From Rhodocyclaceae bacterium (GTDB lineage: Bacteria > Pseudomonadota > Gammaproteobacteria > Burkholderiales > Rhodocyclaceae): a DNA stretch of 52,995 nucleotides. This document shows positions 8,504 through 18,559 of the stretch, in pieces. Within the stretch, counting starts at the first letter, position 1. Each line of letters starts with the position of its first letter. The DNA lies in contig JAGRFZ010000013.1 in the NCBI GenBank assembly GCA_020445785.1, positions 42,633-95,627 on the forward strand. The letters run 5' to 3'. The position numbers and the translations under genes are program-made. The notes beneath the pieces are model-generated. The model had not been told where the DNA came from. It was given only the letters and a program-made list of their open reading frames with translations, and ran no database searches.

Positions 8504-10167
8504 GCATTCGGCGTGGCGGCGGGCGGCCGCGCGGCATGCAGAGCCACCACTTGCCCGAGCACCACGCCGCGCCGGCTCACGGCATGGATCACCTCGCCGG
8601 CGCCCCGCTCGCGGCAGCCGGGACGGCCGGCCGCGATCAGAAAATCGGCACGGCTGGCGTCTCGAGTCGCTTCGAGGGGGGACGGCAACCACGCCCGCAC
8701 CAGATCCGGGTCACCGCACACCAGCACCGCCACCCGCGCACCGTCGGCTTCGAAACCGTAATGCTGCTCGAGATAGGCCACGTTTTCCCGCAGGGAACTC
8801 GCGTTGTAGTCGAGCACCCAGCCTTGGGCAGCGCCCCGCAGACCGCCGGCGAGGCTGTTGTAGAAGACATGGCCGTACGGCTGCAGGTGCATCAGCGTAG
8901 CCATGTGGATCGCCACCAGGAGGCCGGCAACGGCGGCGACGGACCACGCCGCCACCGCATTGCCACGCAAGGCCTGCCAGAACAGCCGCCAACCCAGCGC
9001 TGCCGCGACCGCCAGCGGGGGCAGCAGGAACAGAAACTGGCGCAGGCCGTCGGCCAGCGCCGGCCGCAGCAACCAGGCGTAGGCCATCGGCAGGGTAATG
9101 GCGAGGGCCAGTGGCAGGTGTACGGGCTGCCCGCCGTGCGGTGCCACCATCGGGCGCTCACGGGCTGCCGCAGCCGGGTCATCCGTGCGCCACGGCCGAC
9201 CACCGAGGGCCAGGGCGAGACCGATCAACATCAGCTCCGGCAGCTTGACCACCAGATAATCGTGCAAGTAGCTGCGCGGTACTTCGCTGCTCAACAACAG
9301 CCTGCCATCCACCAGGGTCGGGACGACGGCGCTGACTTCGGCGGCGGCGAGACCCGGCCACAGCACCGGGCGACCCAGCGCCACCAGCACCAGGCCGGCA
9401 ACCAGGCCGGGCGCCAGGACCCGCAGCACGCGACGCTGCCCGGGCGCAGCCACCGATCGGGCGCGCCGCGAAGTGACCAGCAGGGACAGCACCAGGCAGA
9501 CCGGCATCGACCAGGCACCGTTACCGATTGCCAGCGCAGCGCCGGCGCTGGCGCCGAAACCGAACGCGTGCAATGGGTCGAGACGAGGCCAGCCGGCGAC
9601 CAGCCGGGTCAGGAAATACAGGGCCCAACTCATGCTCGCGGCCAGGGGAATTTCGCGGGTGTGGGTGAATAAGGCGCCCGTCCACGCGCCGGTCAGCGCC
9701 AGGATCACGACCGCCAGCAGCGCTGCGGTTTCACCGCCGAGCAGCTTTGCCAACCGCCACACCGCGAGCATCCCGGCCAGCCCCCAGACGCCGCTCAGGA
9801 GGTGGCGCAGATCCCACACCGGACCGTGCCAGAGCGCTTCCAGCGTTGCCGCCAGCAGGTCGAAGAGTCCGCCACCGGTGATTTGCGCGGCCTGCAGCAG
9901 CAACCCGGTGTCGCTGAAGCCGGAGCGCAGGAAATCGAGCAGCAAGCGGCCGTAGCGTTGGCGTTCGGGCTCGTCCGCGGCAACACCGTAACCACTCCAG
10001 GTACCCGCCAGATAGACCAGCAGGCCCAATGCCAAGACCACCGCCGCCGGGCGGGCCAGGCGGCGAAGGTCGGCATCGCCGATCGACAGGATCGGCGCGG
10101 CGACCGGCCGCGTCGCAACGATCAGGCCTTCGTTCCTACGGTCGGATGTCAGCTCCTGCACCCGCAC
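8467..10167 (-). CDS. Polytopic membrane glycosyltransferase-like protein (GT-C / family 39 type)
   Basis: A 566-residue protein with about ten or more hydrophobic segments between residues 40 and 430 and a soluble C-terminal domain. The first periplasmic loop has YGVAADEPERQRYG, where the acidic pair resembles the catalytic Asp-Glu of GT-C enzymes that use polyprenyl-phosphate sugars. It starts with GTG ten bases after the stop of the GH17-GT2 gene and is preceded by GAGGG, so it is the second gene of that operon. A role in decorating or exporting the glucan is inferred from position; donor and acceptor are unknown. Confidence 0.75.
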   Translation of the reverse strand: MRVQELTSDRRNEGLIVATRPVAAPILSIGDADLRRLARPAAVVLALGLLVYLAGTWSGYGVAADEPERQRYGRLLLDFLRSGFSDTGLLLQAAQITGGGLFDLLAATLEALWHGPVWDLRHLLSGVWGLAGMLAVWRLAKLLGGETAALLAVVILALTGAWTGALFTHTREIPLAASMSWALYFLTRLVAGWPRLDPLHAFGFGASAGAALAIGNGAWSMPVCLVLSLLVTSRRARSVAAPGQRRVLRVLAPGLVAGLVLVALGRPVLWPGLAAAEVSAVVPTLVDGRLLLSSEVPRSYLHDYLVVKLPELMLIGLALALGGRPWRTDDPAAAARERPMVAPHGGQPVHLPLALAITLPMAYAWLLRPALADGLRQFLFLLPPLAVAAALGWRLFWQALRGNAVAAWSVAAVAGLLVAIHMATLMHLQPYGHVFYNSLAGGLRGAAQGWVLDYNASSLRENVAYLEQHYGFEADGARVAVLVCGDPDLVRAWLPSPLEATRDASRADFLIAAGRPGCRERGAGEVIHAVSRRGVVLGQVVALHAARPPAATPNAYSTTRAGRASP

Positions 10168-10177
10168 GGCCCTCGCA

Positions 10178-12826
10178 TCAGTTCATCGCCGGCCGTAGCG
10201 CCACGGCCGGCGGCGCCACCGACGGAACCGACACGCCGTCGTGGCGATCGGGCAGATAGGCTGCGAACTGACACAACACCGCACCGACGTAGGGCATTGT
10301 CTGCATCAGCAGGATGCCGATCCAGATGCGCGACTCCATGGCCTGGACATCCTGCGTCCAGAATAGCGCTGCGGCAGCCAGCAGCAGCGCGACGAGCAGC
10401 CCGATTTCCTCCCGGATGGGGGAGAAGAAGGCCAGGCGACCCTTGGCCTTCCAGCTCTTGGGGGTACGCACGAATTCGCCCCGGCGCTTGAACATGCCGG
10501 CAAAGATGCCGCGCGCGATGGCATGGGAAAGGCCGACCGAGAGCAGCGACGCACCGAGGATGTCGACCCACGGACAGGCCATCGTGCGGCGATACAGAAT
10601 GGGCCCGAGGGCGGCCTTGAAGACCATGAAGCCGAGCACCGGCAAGGCCAGGGTAACCACCGGCAGACCGAAGGCTGCCGGCTTCGCGAGGATGCCCAGG
10701 GTCCAGGCCAGGCTGGCGAAGACGAAGACGAGCTGCAATGCTTCACCGAGCCACTGGAACCAACCGGTCAGGAAATGGTAGCGCTGGGCAAGGGTCATGC
10801 GGCCGCGGCCGAGCAAGGCGGGCAGGTGGCGCTTGAGGATCTGCATCGCGCCGAAGGCCCAGCGGAAGCGCTGCGACTTGATCGCCGCGAAATCGGACGG
10901 GGTCAGGCCACGTCCGAGAACGTGATCGACATAGCGGGTATCGAGCCCTTGCTCGATCAGGCGCAGGCCCAATTCGGTATCCTCGCAGATGCACCACTCC
11001 GACCAGGCGCCATGGCGCTCGAGCTGGCTGCGCCGGACCAGAGTCATGGTGCCGTGCTGAATCAAGGCATTGCGCTCGTTGCGATGATGCATACCGATGC
11101 GGAAGAAGCCGTCGAACTCCCAATTGCACATCCGCCGGAAGGCCTGGCCAGCCCAGTCCCGATGGGCCTGGGGCGCCTGTACCACGGCAACCTCCGGTGA
11201 ATCGAGGAAATGCGGTACCAGCGCCGAGAGCCAGTCGGGTTCGACCACGTAGTCGGCGTCGACGACGCCGACCACCTCGGCCCGGGCGTCGGTCTGGCCG
11301 AGCGCAAAGTTCAGCGCACCCGCCTTGAATCCCGGCCACTTGGGCAGGTGGAAGAAGCGGAAGCGGCTGCCCAGGGTCGCGACATGCGCCTCCACCGGCA
11401 ACCACAAGGCGGGATCGGTAGTGTTGTTATCCACCACCAGCACCTCGAAGTTGCGGTAGTCCAGACGGGCCAGGCTGTCGATCGTCGCGATCACCATCTC
11501 CGGCGGCTCATTGCAGCACGCCAGGTGAATCGAGACGAACGGTTCGCGATCGGCCGGCAGCGGCGGACGTGGGCCGAATCTCCGGCGCCAGCGTCCCTTG
11601 AACATCAACTCCCCGAACTCGAAGCCGTGGGCCAGCAACACCGCCGCGGTCAGGCCGGCGGCGCAGATCAGCAATGCCAGGCCGATCTGGTCGTTGTCGG
11701 TCAGATAATAGTCCTGGGGCACATTGATGCTGACCACGAAGACGGAGACACAGGCCTGGATCAGGGCGGCCAGCCAAAGGCGTCCGCGTGCGCCCCAGCC
11801 CCGCAGCAGCAGGGCCACGAGGAACATCGGCACGAAGGCGATCTTGGCCGCGGTGAGCGCCTTCTCGTGCCAGCGGATGTCGTTCAGAATCAGTCCGTCG
11901 AGCGGGAACTTGGCGGTGCGGTCGGCCTTGAACAGACCCCAGTACGGACCGGCCCACCCTTCGAGCTCGACCTTCCAGGGCTGATCGAAGGCTTCCATCA
12001 GGTAGTAATCGAGTCCGCGCGCGCGCGCCAGCGGCAGGAACTCGCGAATGAAGCGCGCCTCCGCCGCGACGCTGGCCTCGGCCTGCTGGATCTCGGGACC
12101 ACGGCTCGGCCAGCCGATCTCACCGATGACCAGCGGCTTGCCGGGAAAGGCCCGGGCCAGTTCGTCGTAGCGCTGCATGGCATAGGCGACGGCCTGCTCG
12201 GCCGGCACGCCTTCGTGGAAGGGCAACAGATGGACGGTGATGAAATCGACGTGCTCGGCCAGCTCCGGATACTTCAGCCAGACATGCCACGGCTCCGCCG
12301 TCGATACCGCTTTCGAGGTGCCGGCGAGCTGCTTGCGGGCCACATCGAGATACACACTCAGCTGCGCAACGCTGAGGTCGTTGCGCAGCAGCACCTCGTT
12401 GCCGACGATCAGCCGGTCCACGTGTCGATAGTCGCGCGCCGAAGCGATGGCTGCACCGAGTTCGCGCACGTTGTTGGCATGGTCACCCGACAGCCACGCG
12501 CCGGCGGTGACCTTCAGATCGTGCAGTTCGGCGAGCGGAACGATCGCCGGATTGTCGAGCGCACCGTAGGTCCGGATACGGGTGGTGCTGCGCGAAAGCA
12601 GCAGCAGATCCGTGCTGATCTGCTCGAGGCTCGGAAATTCCCCCCGCGAGGGCCATTGGTCACGCTGGAAGGGGCTGTAAGCATAGCCGCCGATATCGCC
12701 GGCGGCGTCGCCGAAGGCCACCCCCCGGTTGCTCCACCCCCAGATCAGGTACTGCAGGTACGCGACCAGGCCGGCTACCAGCAATGCGGTCAGCAACCGC
12801 CAGGTCCAGTGCATGGCTATCTTCAT
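10178..12826 (-). CDS. NdvB-like beta-glucan synthase: GH17 transglycosylase domain fused to a GT2 synthase
   Basis: An 882-residue inner-membrane protein. After an N-terminal TM segment (about 8-30) comes a periplasmic GH17 domain. Its probable acid/base is Glu144 in GNEVLL and its nucleophile Glu236 in GEIGWPS. TM segments near 330-400 lead to a family 2 glycosyltransferase domain with SIHLACCNEP, the metal-binding DADYV, an ED pair in CICEDTELG, and the processive-synthase motif QRFRWAFG. Further TM segments end the protein. The order matches NdvB proteins of Pseudomonas and Bradyrhizobium, which make cyclic or branched beta-glucans; the GH17 domains of that family are established transglycosylases. 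The product is predicted to be a periplasmic beta-1,3-type glucan. Confidence 0.92.
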   Translation of the reverse strand: MKIAMHWTWRLLTALLVAGLVAYLQYLIWGWSNRGVAFGDAAGDIGGYAYSPFQRDQWPSRGEFPSLEQISTDLLLLSRSTTRIRTYGALDNPAIVPLAELHDLKVTAGAWLSGDHANNVRELGAAIASARDYRHVDRLIVGNEVLLRNDLSVAQLSVYLDVARKQLAGTSKAVSTAEPWHVWLKYPELAEHVDFITVHLLPFHEGVPAEQAVAYAMQRYDELARAFPGKPLVIGEIGWPSRGPEIQQAEASVAAEARFIREFLPLARARGLDYYLMEAFDQPWKVELEGWAGPYWGLFKADRTAKFPLDGLILNDIRWHEKALTAAKIAFVPMFLVALLLRGWGARGRLWLAALIQACVSVFVVSINVPQDYYLTDNDQIGLALLICAAGLTAAVLLAHGFEFGELMFKGRWRRRFGPRPPLPADREPFVSIHLACCNEPPEMVIATIDSLARLDYRNFEVLVVDNNTTDPALWLPVEAHVATLGSRFRFFHLPKWPGFKAGALNFALGQTDARAEVVGVVDADYVVEPDWLSALVPHFLDSPEVAVVQAPQAHRDWAGQAFRRMCNWEFDGFFRIGMHHRNERNALIQHGTMTLVRRSQLERHGAWSEWCICEDTELGLRLIEQGLDTRYVDHVLGRGLTPSDFAAIKSQRFRWAFGAMQILKRHLPALLGRGRMTLAQRYHFLTGWFQWLGEALQLVFVFASLAWTLGILAKPAAFGLPVVTLALPVLGFMVFKAALGPILYRRTMACPWVDILGASLLSVGLSHAIARGIFAGMFKRRGEFVRTPKSWKAKGRLAFFSPIREEIGLLVALLLAAAALFWTQDVQAMESRIWIGILLMQTMPYVGAVLCQFAAYLPDRHDGVSVPSVAPPAVALRPAMN

Positions 12827-13045
12827 GGCTCCCTCGTGTCGGACTGCCGATCACGCTTGCGCTGCATGCCGGCACGCTGGAGAATGGGGATGTTCAACGC
12901 GCCGTGCGAGGGGGCGCGACGAATCCGGCCGTCGGCGAGCAGCGTTACGTGTCGATGTCGGATTCGATTCTAAGTGGGGCGACAGACCCCGGCGGCGCCG
13001 AATTGGTAACAATTTTTGCGCCGCACAATAGGGCAAGGAGGGCGC

Positions 13046-13438
13046 ATGAACGCCGATGCCAGGAACATGCTCTGGATCATGCTGGTGGCCGCACTGGTAT
13101 TCATCCTGGCGCTGGCCGCACGACTCGGGCTGGTGGAGAACGAGAGCCTGCTGGTGGCCTGCAGCGGCCTCGCAGACGCCGCCTGCGACACCGCAATCGT
13201 TGCCCGCGAAGCCGTCGTCCACAGTTTCGTCGGCGGCCATCTGGGCTGGACCGCGGTGTTCGCCGCGGGCATCGGCCTGGTCGCTCACTGGCGGCCGGCT
13301 GCCTGGTCGGCCTGGATTCTCGGCATCGCCGGCATGGTGCTCTACAACGTCGAGCCGGCTTCCGCCGCGGCGCTACTGGCGCTGCTGCTGCTGGCCCGCA
13401 AACCATCCGCCCGCCGCCAGCACCAGGCACAGCAATGA
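13046..13438 (+). CDS. Small membrane protein beside the glucan cluster
   Basis: A 130-residue protein with three or four hydrophobic segments (about 8-25, 60-85 and 90-120). The ATG at 13046 follows a strong AAGGAGG ribosome site; the longer TTG start at 13016 does not fit. It is transcribed divergently from the NdvB-like gene. Its last 66 bases overlap the 3' end of the convergent GH17 gene, an unusually long overlap of coding ends. I do not recognise a family. A role in glucan synthesis would be guesswork from position. Confidence 0.72.
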   Translation: MNADARNMLWIMLVAALVFILALAARLGLVENESLLVACSGLADAACDTAIVAREAVVHSFVGGHLGWTAVFAAGIGLVAHWRPAAWSAWILGIAGMVLYNVEPASAAALLALLLLARKPSARRQHQAQQ

Positions 13439-14917
13439 CCAGGCGACGGCCTCGCGGTTGTCCGGTTCCGGCAACAAGCGCGCGAGGCCGGCGAGCGCCA
13501 CCACGATCGCACAGATCCTGATCGCCTCGCGCTGCCTTGGACCGGTCGCTTCGCCGATCAGCAGCAAGGCCGGCGCCACGCCGGCATACATCCACAACGG
13601 AAAGTCCCGATAGCGTGGATCGACCGCAAGCCACAGCGCGGCGAGGGCGGCACAGAAGATGATCGCCAGGTGCAGCCATCCGCACAGCCGGCGCGCGTCG
13701 CCGACGAGTCGCGGCACCAGAACACGCAGACCCAGCCAACACGGCCCGAGCGCCGAAACCGCGCCGAGAACCCACCATTCGGTGGCGTCTCGCCATGCCA
13801 GCCACGCGTGTTCCAGCAGCATCGCGCCGGCCATGCCCGACCACAGGCCGGTCGCCGCGAAGGCCGCGACCTGCAGCGACGAACGACCGATGCTCGCAGC
13901 CAGGAGGCCGATGAGCAGCGCCGCCGCGAGCGCGGTCGCTGGCGCGGCGCCGACGGCTGGACGCGGTGCCACCGCCCCGGTCAGCGGAAAGTGCAGGCGA
14001 TCGGCACCATCGAAGATGCCCCAGAAGCCGCCGACGGTCCCCTCGAGTCGGCGCTTCCACGGCTGGTCGAAGGCTTCGATCAGGTTGTAGCGCCACTCTT
14101 CGCGCGCCGCGGCCGCGAGAAACTCCCGTACGAAGCGCGCCTGCTCGATCCTGCCCGGTACGGCCGGACCACGTTGCCGGCCGGCCGAAGGCCACCCGCT
14201 CTCTCCGATAAGCACAGGTTTGTCGAAGACGGCCGCCACCCGACGATGTACTGCCACGACATGGGCCACGGCATGCTCCGCGGCCACCGGATGATCCTCC
14301 CAGAACGGCAGGATATGCACCGTCACGAAGTCCACCGCGGCAGCCAGCTCGGGGTGACGCAGCCAGAACTCCCAGACGTCGGCATAACTCACCGGAACCG
14401 ACACCTGGCGGCGGACCTCGTCCAGCATCGCCGCCAACTGCCCGGCGGTCTGCTCCCGCCGCAGCAGCACTTCATTGCCGATCATCAGGGCGCGGACGCT
14501 GCGCGGATGCGCCCGGGCAAGCGCGACCGCAGCCTCGACCTGGCGCCGGTTGGCCGCCCCATCGCGGCCGATCCAGGCGCCGACGATCACGGCCATGCCG
14601 AGTTCCTCGGCCACTGCGGGCACCGCATCGAGGCCCAGGTCCACCGCGTAGATGCGGACACAGCCGGAGACCGCGGCAATTGCGGCCAGGTCGTGTCGAA
14701 TCCGTTCGACCTCGACCGGCGCCCCGGCCACCAAGGGTGATCGATCCGGTCCGCGAAACGGGCTGTACGACAGGCACTGGATGCGCGCGCCCGGCGCCTC
14801 GGGCAGAGCCACCGGCCGCGTTTTCCAGAGCAGCCAGGCCCCGAGTGCGAGGGCCAGGCCGAGATGCAAGCACAGCATCGCGTGCCAGCGTCGGTCGGCG
14901 ATCGGATCGGCGGTCAT
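13373..14917 (-). CDS. Membrane-bound GH17 beta-1,3-glucan hydrolase or transglycosylase
   Basis: A 514-residue protein with an N-terminal TM segment (about 14-31), a GH17 domain to about residue 310, and several C-terminal TM segments. The catalytic residues are Glu149 in GNEVLLR and Glu239 in GESGWPS, matching the domain of the neighbouring NdvB-like protein. It lacks a GT2 domain. It therefore looks like a stand-alone remodelling enzyme acting in the periplasm on the polymer made by the neighbour, similar to GH17 partners in other ndvB-type clusters. Substrate is inferred from family and context. Confidence 0.88.
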   Translation of the reverse strand: MTADPIADRRWHAMLCLHLGLALALGAWLLWKTRPVALPEAPGARIQCLSYSPFRGPDRSPLVAGAPVEVERIRHDLAAIAAVSGCVRIYAVDLGLDAVPAVAEELGMAVIVGAWIGRDGAANRRQVEAAVALARAHPRSVRALMIGNEVLLRREQTAGQLAAMLDEVRRQVSVPVSYADVWEFWLRHPELAAAVDFVTVHILPFWEDHPVAAEHAVAHVVAVHRRVAAVFDKPVLIGESGWPSAGRQRGPAVPGRIEQARFVREFLAAAAREEWRYNLIEAFDQPWKRRLEGTVGGFWGIFDGADRLHFPLTGAVAPRPAVGAAPATALAAALLIGLLAASIGRSSLQVAAFAATGLWSGMAGAMLLEHAWLAWRDATEWWVLGAVSALGPCWLGLRVLVPRLVGDARRLCGWLHLAIIFCAALAALWLAVDPRYRDFPLWMYAGVAPALLLIGEATGPRQREAIRICAIVVALAGLARLLPEPDNREAVAWSLLCLVLAAGGWFAGQQQQRQ

Positions 14918-15015
14918 CGGACTCTCGGTTTCGGCAGCCGACCACTATGCCGTGCTGCGCCGCCACATGGTGCGTCCACTTGTAAGCACGGCCGACGGCC
15001 GCGGATACTGCGCCG

Positions 15016-16182
15016 ATGCGCCTGCCTCCCGTCGCCGTCATCGTCGTCAGCGAATTGTTCGGAACCGCCCTGTGGTTCTCCGCCAACGGGGTTGCCGACG
15101 CCCTCGCCGAGCAGTGGCGGATCGGCACCGTCGAACTCGGCTGGCTGACCAACGCGGTGCAATTCGGCTTCATCTGCGGCACGCTGGTATTCGCCCTGAC
15201 CGGACTCGCCGACCGCTTCGCGGCAAGCCGCATCTTTGCCCTGTGTGCGCTGCTCGGCAGCGCCTTCAATGCCGCCTTCGCGCTCTTTGCGGGCGGCATC
15301 GAGGCGGCACTGCCGCTGCGCTTCGCGGTCGGGTTCTGTCTCGCCGGCGTCTATCCGTTGGGCATGAAGCTGGTCGTCGGCTGGGTACCGGAACGCGCCG
15401 GCGAAGCGCTGGCGCTGCTGGTCGGCATGCTCGTGCTGGGTACTGCCCTACCCCACGGCGTGCGCTGGGCCGGCGCCAGTTGGCCGTGGCAGGCGCCGAT
15501 CCTGGTGGCTTCGATGCTGGCGCTGGTGGCGGCCGCCATGATCCTGATGCTGGGCGACGGGCCCCATCTCAGGCGTCGCGCGAATGCGCCGCCGATGCGG
15601 CTCGGACGGGTCCTGATCGCCTTCTCGCAACCCGATTTCCGGGCCTCCGCGCTGGGCTATTTCGGCCACCAGTGGGAACTGTATGCGATGTGGACGCTGG
15701 TCCCGGTGCTGGCCCGGATCGAGGGCGTCGACGGGCATTTCGGCGGCGCTTCGGCGGTCGCCTTCGCCGTCATGGCGGTCGGTGCCGCGTGCTGCGTCGC
15801 CGGTGGACGTCTGTCTGCCAGCATCGGCAGCGCGCGGGTGGCCGCCCTGGCGCTGGCGACATCCACGGCGTGCTGCGCGCTGTTCCCGCTGGCCGGAGCA
15901 TGGCAGCCCGCCGCCGTGTTCGGGCTGCTGCTGCTCTGGGGTGCCTCAGCGGTCGCCGATTCGCCCCATTTCTCGGCCCTCTCGGCGCGGGCCTGCCCAC
16001 CCGAGATCGTCGGCAGCGCGCTCGCTCTGCAGAACGCCCTGGGCTTCGCCATCACGATGATCTCGATCGCCATCGGCACCCACTTGGTCGAAACCTGGGG
16101 CAGTCGCGTGGCCTGGTTGCTGCTGCCCGGACCGTTGCTCGGCCTGATCGCGTTGCGACCGCTGGTGTCGCGCGGCGCATGA
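15016..16182 (+). CDS. MFS transporter
   Basis: A 388-residue inner-membrane protein with about twelve hydrophobic segments. The MFS loop signature is present in degenerate form (GLADRFAASR after the second segment), and VVSELFGTALWFSANGV opens the protein. It is shorter than sugar-transporter MFS members and resembles small-solute or drug transporters of the NNP/CynX-like kind. The substrate is not deducible. It is transcribed divergently from the GH17 gene, with about 100 bases between them. Confidence 0.85.
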   Translation: MRLPPVAVIVVSELFGTALWFSANGVADALAEQWRIGTVELGWLTNAVQFGFICGTLVFALTGLADRFAASRIFALCALLGSAFNAAFALFAGGIEAALPLRFAVGFCLAGVYPLGMKLVVGWVPERAGEALALLVGMLVLGTALPHGVRWAGASWPWQAPILVASMLALVAAAMILMLGDGPHLRRRANAPPMRLGRVLIAFSQPDFRASALGYFGHQWELYAMWTLVPVLARIEGVDGHFGGASAVAFAVMAVGAACCVAGGRLSASIGSARVAALALATSTACCALFPLAGAWQPAAVFGLLLLWGASAVADSPHFSALSARACPPEIVGSALALQNALGFAITMISIAIGTHLVETWGSRVAWLLLPGPLLGLIALRPLVSRGA

Positions 16183-16308
16183 ACCCGTCGTCGCGGTTGC
16201 GCTCCAACCCATGCGTGGGGACGTGCGGCCCATGTAAGCCCCGGCTGCCTGCACCGGTCAGATGGTGTGACGCGGCCGCCACGGCCCCGGCTCGATGGAG
16301 ATCTGACG

Positions 16309-16809
16309 ATGAAAAGACGTGACATGCTCGGAGGCCTGCTTGCGCTCGCGGCCGGGCACACCTTCCCGGCGCTCGCCGCGAAAGGAGGTGGCAGCATGCA
16401 ACTGGACAAGTCCAAGCAGGAGTGGGCGGCCTTGCTGTCCGACGCAGCCTACGCGGTTCTGTTCGAGGAGGCCACGGAACGGCCCGGCAGCAGTCCCCTG
16501 AATCACGAGAAGCGCAAGGGCACCTATGTCTGCGCCGCCTGCTTCCAGCCGCTGTTCAGCAGCGAGACCAAATACGAAAGCGGCACCGGCTGGCCCAGCT
16601 TCTTCCGGCCGCTGCCGGATGCGATCGGCACCAAGACCGACTGGAAGCTGATCGTGCCCCGCACCGAATACCATTGCGACCGCTGCGGCGGCCACCAGGG
16701 CCATGTCTTCGACGACGGCCCCCGGCCGACCGGCAAGCGCTACTGCAACAACGGCGTCGCGCTGCGCTTCGTACCGGAAGAAGAAGGTCTGCCCGAGCTG
16801 CGCAGCTGA
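16309..16809 (+). CDS. msrB: Exported methionine-R-sulfoxide reductase
   Basis: Repairs oxidised methionine (R form). The 166-residue product has the zinc site CAAC plus [15 protein letters not shown] and the catalytic Cys in [11 protein letters not shown], so it should be a zinc-containing active MsrB. An N-terminal extension of about 25 residues (MKRRDMLGG, hydrophobic stretch, PALAA) looks like a signal peptide with a twin-arginine pair. This indicates export to the periplasm, probably by Tat. The ATG at 16309 follows GGAG; a GTG at 16267 would bury the signal and is rejected. Confidence 0.93.
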   Translation: MKRRDMLGGLLALAAGHTFPALAAKGGGSMQLDKSKQEWAALLSDAAYAVLFEEATERPGSSPLNHEKRKGTYVCAACFQPLFSSETKYESGTGWPSFFRPLPDAIGTKTDWKLIVPRTEYHCDRCGGHQGHVFDDGPRPTGKRYCNNGVALRFVPEEEGLPELRS

Positions 16810-16887
16810 CCGACCGTCGCGGGTACCGCACTTGGGTATACGGCCCGGGCTCGGGTATGTTCGGCGGACCTGGGTCGAGAACCTGCC

Positions 16888-17355
16888 GTGCCGCACTCGC
16901 CATCGCTGCGATCGCTTTCCGACCGGATCCGCCAGATCCTGCTCTTCGAGCTGGGAGGCCTGCTGCTGATCACACCACCGTTCATGTGGCTGTCCGGCGT
17001 CGGACCGGGCGAGTCGTTCGGTCTGCTGGCGACCGTCGCAGCGATCGCCGCCGTATGGAACGGCCTCTACAACACCGGCTTCGATCTCGTCGAGGGCCGC
17101 ATCACCGGTCGCGCCGCGGACCGACGCCCACTCCCGCTGCGCTGCGCCCAGGCGGTCGGCTTCGAGTTCGGACTGTTGCTGCTGTCGCTGCCGGTGGTCA
17201 TGGCCTGGACCGGAATGGACTGGCAGACGGCACTGATCACGGACATCGGCCTGGCCCTGGCCTATGTCGCCTACGCTTTCGTCTTCAACCTGGCGTACGA
17301 TCGCGCCTTTCCGATCGAGCCGATCGCGCGCAGCGACTCGTTCGCCTCCCACTGA
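16888..17355 (+). CDS. PACE-family multidrug efflux protein
   Basis: A 155-residue protein with four hydrophobic segments arranged as two copies of the bacterial transmembrane pair domain. The first is [11 protein letters not shown] ... [10 protein letters not shown] and the second [11 protein letters not shown] ... [12 protein letters not shown]. This is the signature of the PACE family (AceI of Acinetobacter), proton-coupled exporters of chlorhexidine and short-chain diamines. Translation appears to begin at GTG, since no in-frame ATG is available upstream of the first segment. Confidence 0.93.
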   Translation: MPHSPSLRSLSDRIRQILLFELGGLLLITPPFMWLSGVGPGESFGLLATVAAIAAVWNGLYNTGFDLVEGRITGRAADRRPLPLRCAQAVGFEFGLLLLSLPVVMAWTGMDWQTALITDIGLALAYVAYAFVFNLAYDRAFPIEPIARSDSFASH

Positions 17356-17375
17356 CGCACTTCCCGCCGCCCGCC

Positions 17376-18416
17376 ATGGCCGACCCGCCCAAGATCGACA
17401 CCGACGTTGCCCTCGGCCCGCTCAATACCTTCGGCCTGCCGGCACGGGCGCACCGCCTTGCTCGGATCGAAGCCCTGGCAGAGGCCCGCGCTCTGCTGGA
17501 CGCCGGTGCACTGGCCGACGGCGGCGTGATTCTCGGCGGCGGCAGCAACACCATTTTCGAGGGCGACATCGATACGCTGGTGCTGCGGGTCGCGATCGGC
17601 GGCCGCCGGCTGGTCGCGGAGGACACCAGGGGCTGGCTGGTGGAAGCGGGTGGCGGCGAAGATTGGCACGGTTTCGTCCGCTGGACGGTCGAGCAGGGGT
17701 GGCCGGGTCTCGAAAACCTGTCGCTGATCCCGGGAACGGTCGGCGCCGCGCCGATCCAGAACATCGGCGCCTACGGGCTAGAGATGGCGGAGCGCTTCGA
17801 TTCGCTCGAGGCGCTCGACCTTCGCACCGGCGAACGTCGGCGATTCGACCGCGATGCCTGCGGTTTCGGCTACCGCGACAGCATTTTCAAAGGTTTCGAA
17901 CGCGGCCGTTGGCTGATCGGCTCGGTGCGCTTCCGGTTGCCGCGCGCCTGGCGGCCCAGCCTCGGCTACGGTGAACTCGCCGCCGAGCTGCAGGCCCTCG
18001 GAATCGCGTCTCCGGACCCGCGGCAGGTCTCGGATGCGGTCGTCGCGATCCGCCGTCGCAAGCTGCCCGATCCTGCCGCGCTGGGCAATGCCGGCAGCTT
18101 CTTCAAGAATCCGGTGCTCGACGCCGGCGCCTTCGCCCGCTTCCGCGAACACTGGCCGGACGCGCCGGCCTTCCCCCAAGCCGATGGCGCGGGCAAGATC
18201 GCGGCCGGCTGGTTGATCGAGCGCTGCGGCTGGAAAGGTCGCAATCTCGGCCCGGTCGGCGCGTACGAGAAGCAGGCGCTGGTACTCGTCAATCGGGGCG
18301 GCGCCTGTGGCGACGACGTACGGCGGACGGCCGAAGCCATCCGAGGCGACGTCCAGGCCCGCTTCGGCGTCATGCTCGAAATCGAACCCGTCTTCGTCGG
18401 CGGGACGTCGCACTGA
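17376..18416 (+). CDS. murB: UDP-N-acetylenolpyruvoylglucosamine reductase, type I
   Basis: This FAD enzyme makes UDP-N-acetylmuramate in cytoplasmic peptidoglycan precursor synthesis. The 346 residues match E. coli MurB (342) and include the extra region of type I enzymes. Signatures are [17 protein letters not shown], the FAD-binding [17 protein letters not shown], the catalytic serine in [10 protein letters not shown] and the arginine in FGYRDSIFK. It starts 20 bases after the PACE gene. Identification is secure. Confidence 0.97.
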   Translation: MADPPKIDTDVALGPLNTFGLPARAHRLARIEALAEARALLDAGALADGGVILGGGSNTIFEGDIDTLVLRVAIGGRRLVAEDTRGWLVEAGGGEDWHGFVRWTVEQGWPGLENLSLIPGTVGAAPIQNIGAYGLEMAERFDSLEALDLRTGERRRFDRDACGFGYRDSIFKGFERGRWLIGSVRFRLPRAWRPSLGYGELAAELQALGIASPDPRQVSDAVVAIRRRKLPDPAALGNAGSFFKNPVLDAGAFARFREHWPDAPAFPQADGAGKIAAGWLIERCGWKGRNLGPVGAYEKQALVLVNRGGACGDDVRRTAEAIRGDVQARFGVMLEIEPVFVGGTSH

Positions 18417-18497
18417 GGGACGCGGGCGAACGGCTCGCGGAACGGACGCCGTCGCGCCATGGCCGCCCGGTGGCGGCAGCGGCGCGATCGAGCGCGG

Positions 18498-18524
18498 GTC
18501 AAGTCCTGCCCGGAACTGCCGAAA
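18498..18524 (+). promoter_or_regulatory. Sigma-28 (FliA)-type promoter
   Basis: TCAAGTCC (18498-18505), a spacer of exactly 11 bases and GCCGAAAA (18517-18524) match the flagellar sigma-28 consensus. The -35 core TCAAG and -10 core GCCGA are intact. Transcription would start about 30 bases before the ATG at 18560. Confidence 0.65.
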
Positions 18525-18559
18525 AGACAGGGGCCGAACCATTCCCAAGAGCAAGGATC

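Noticed and set aside
11210-12973. Long plus-strand frame opposite the NdvB-like gene
   Set aside because: Antisense shadow of a secure gene, with no fold-like pattern in the product.
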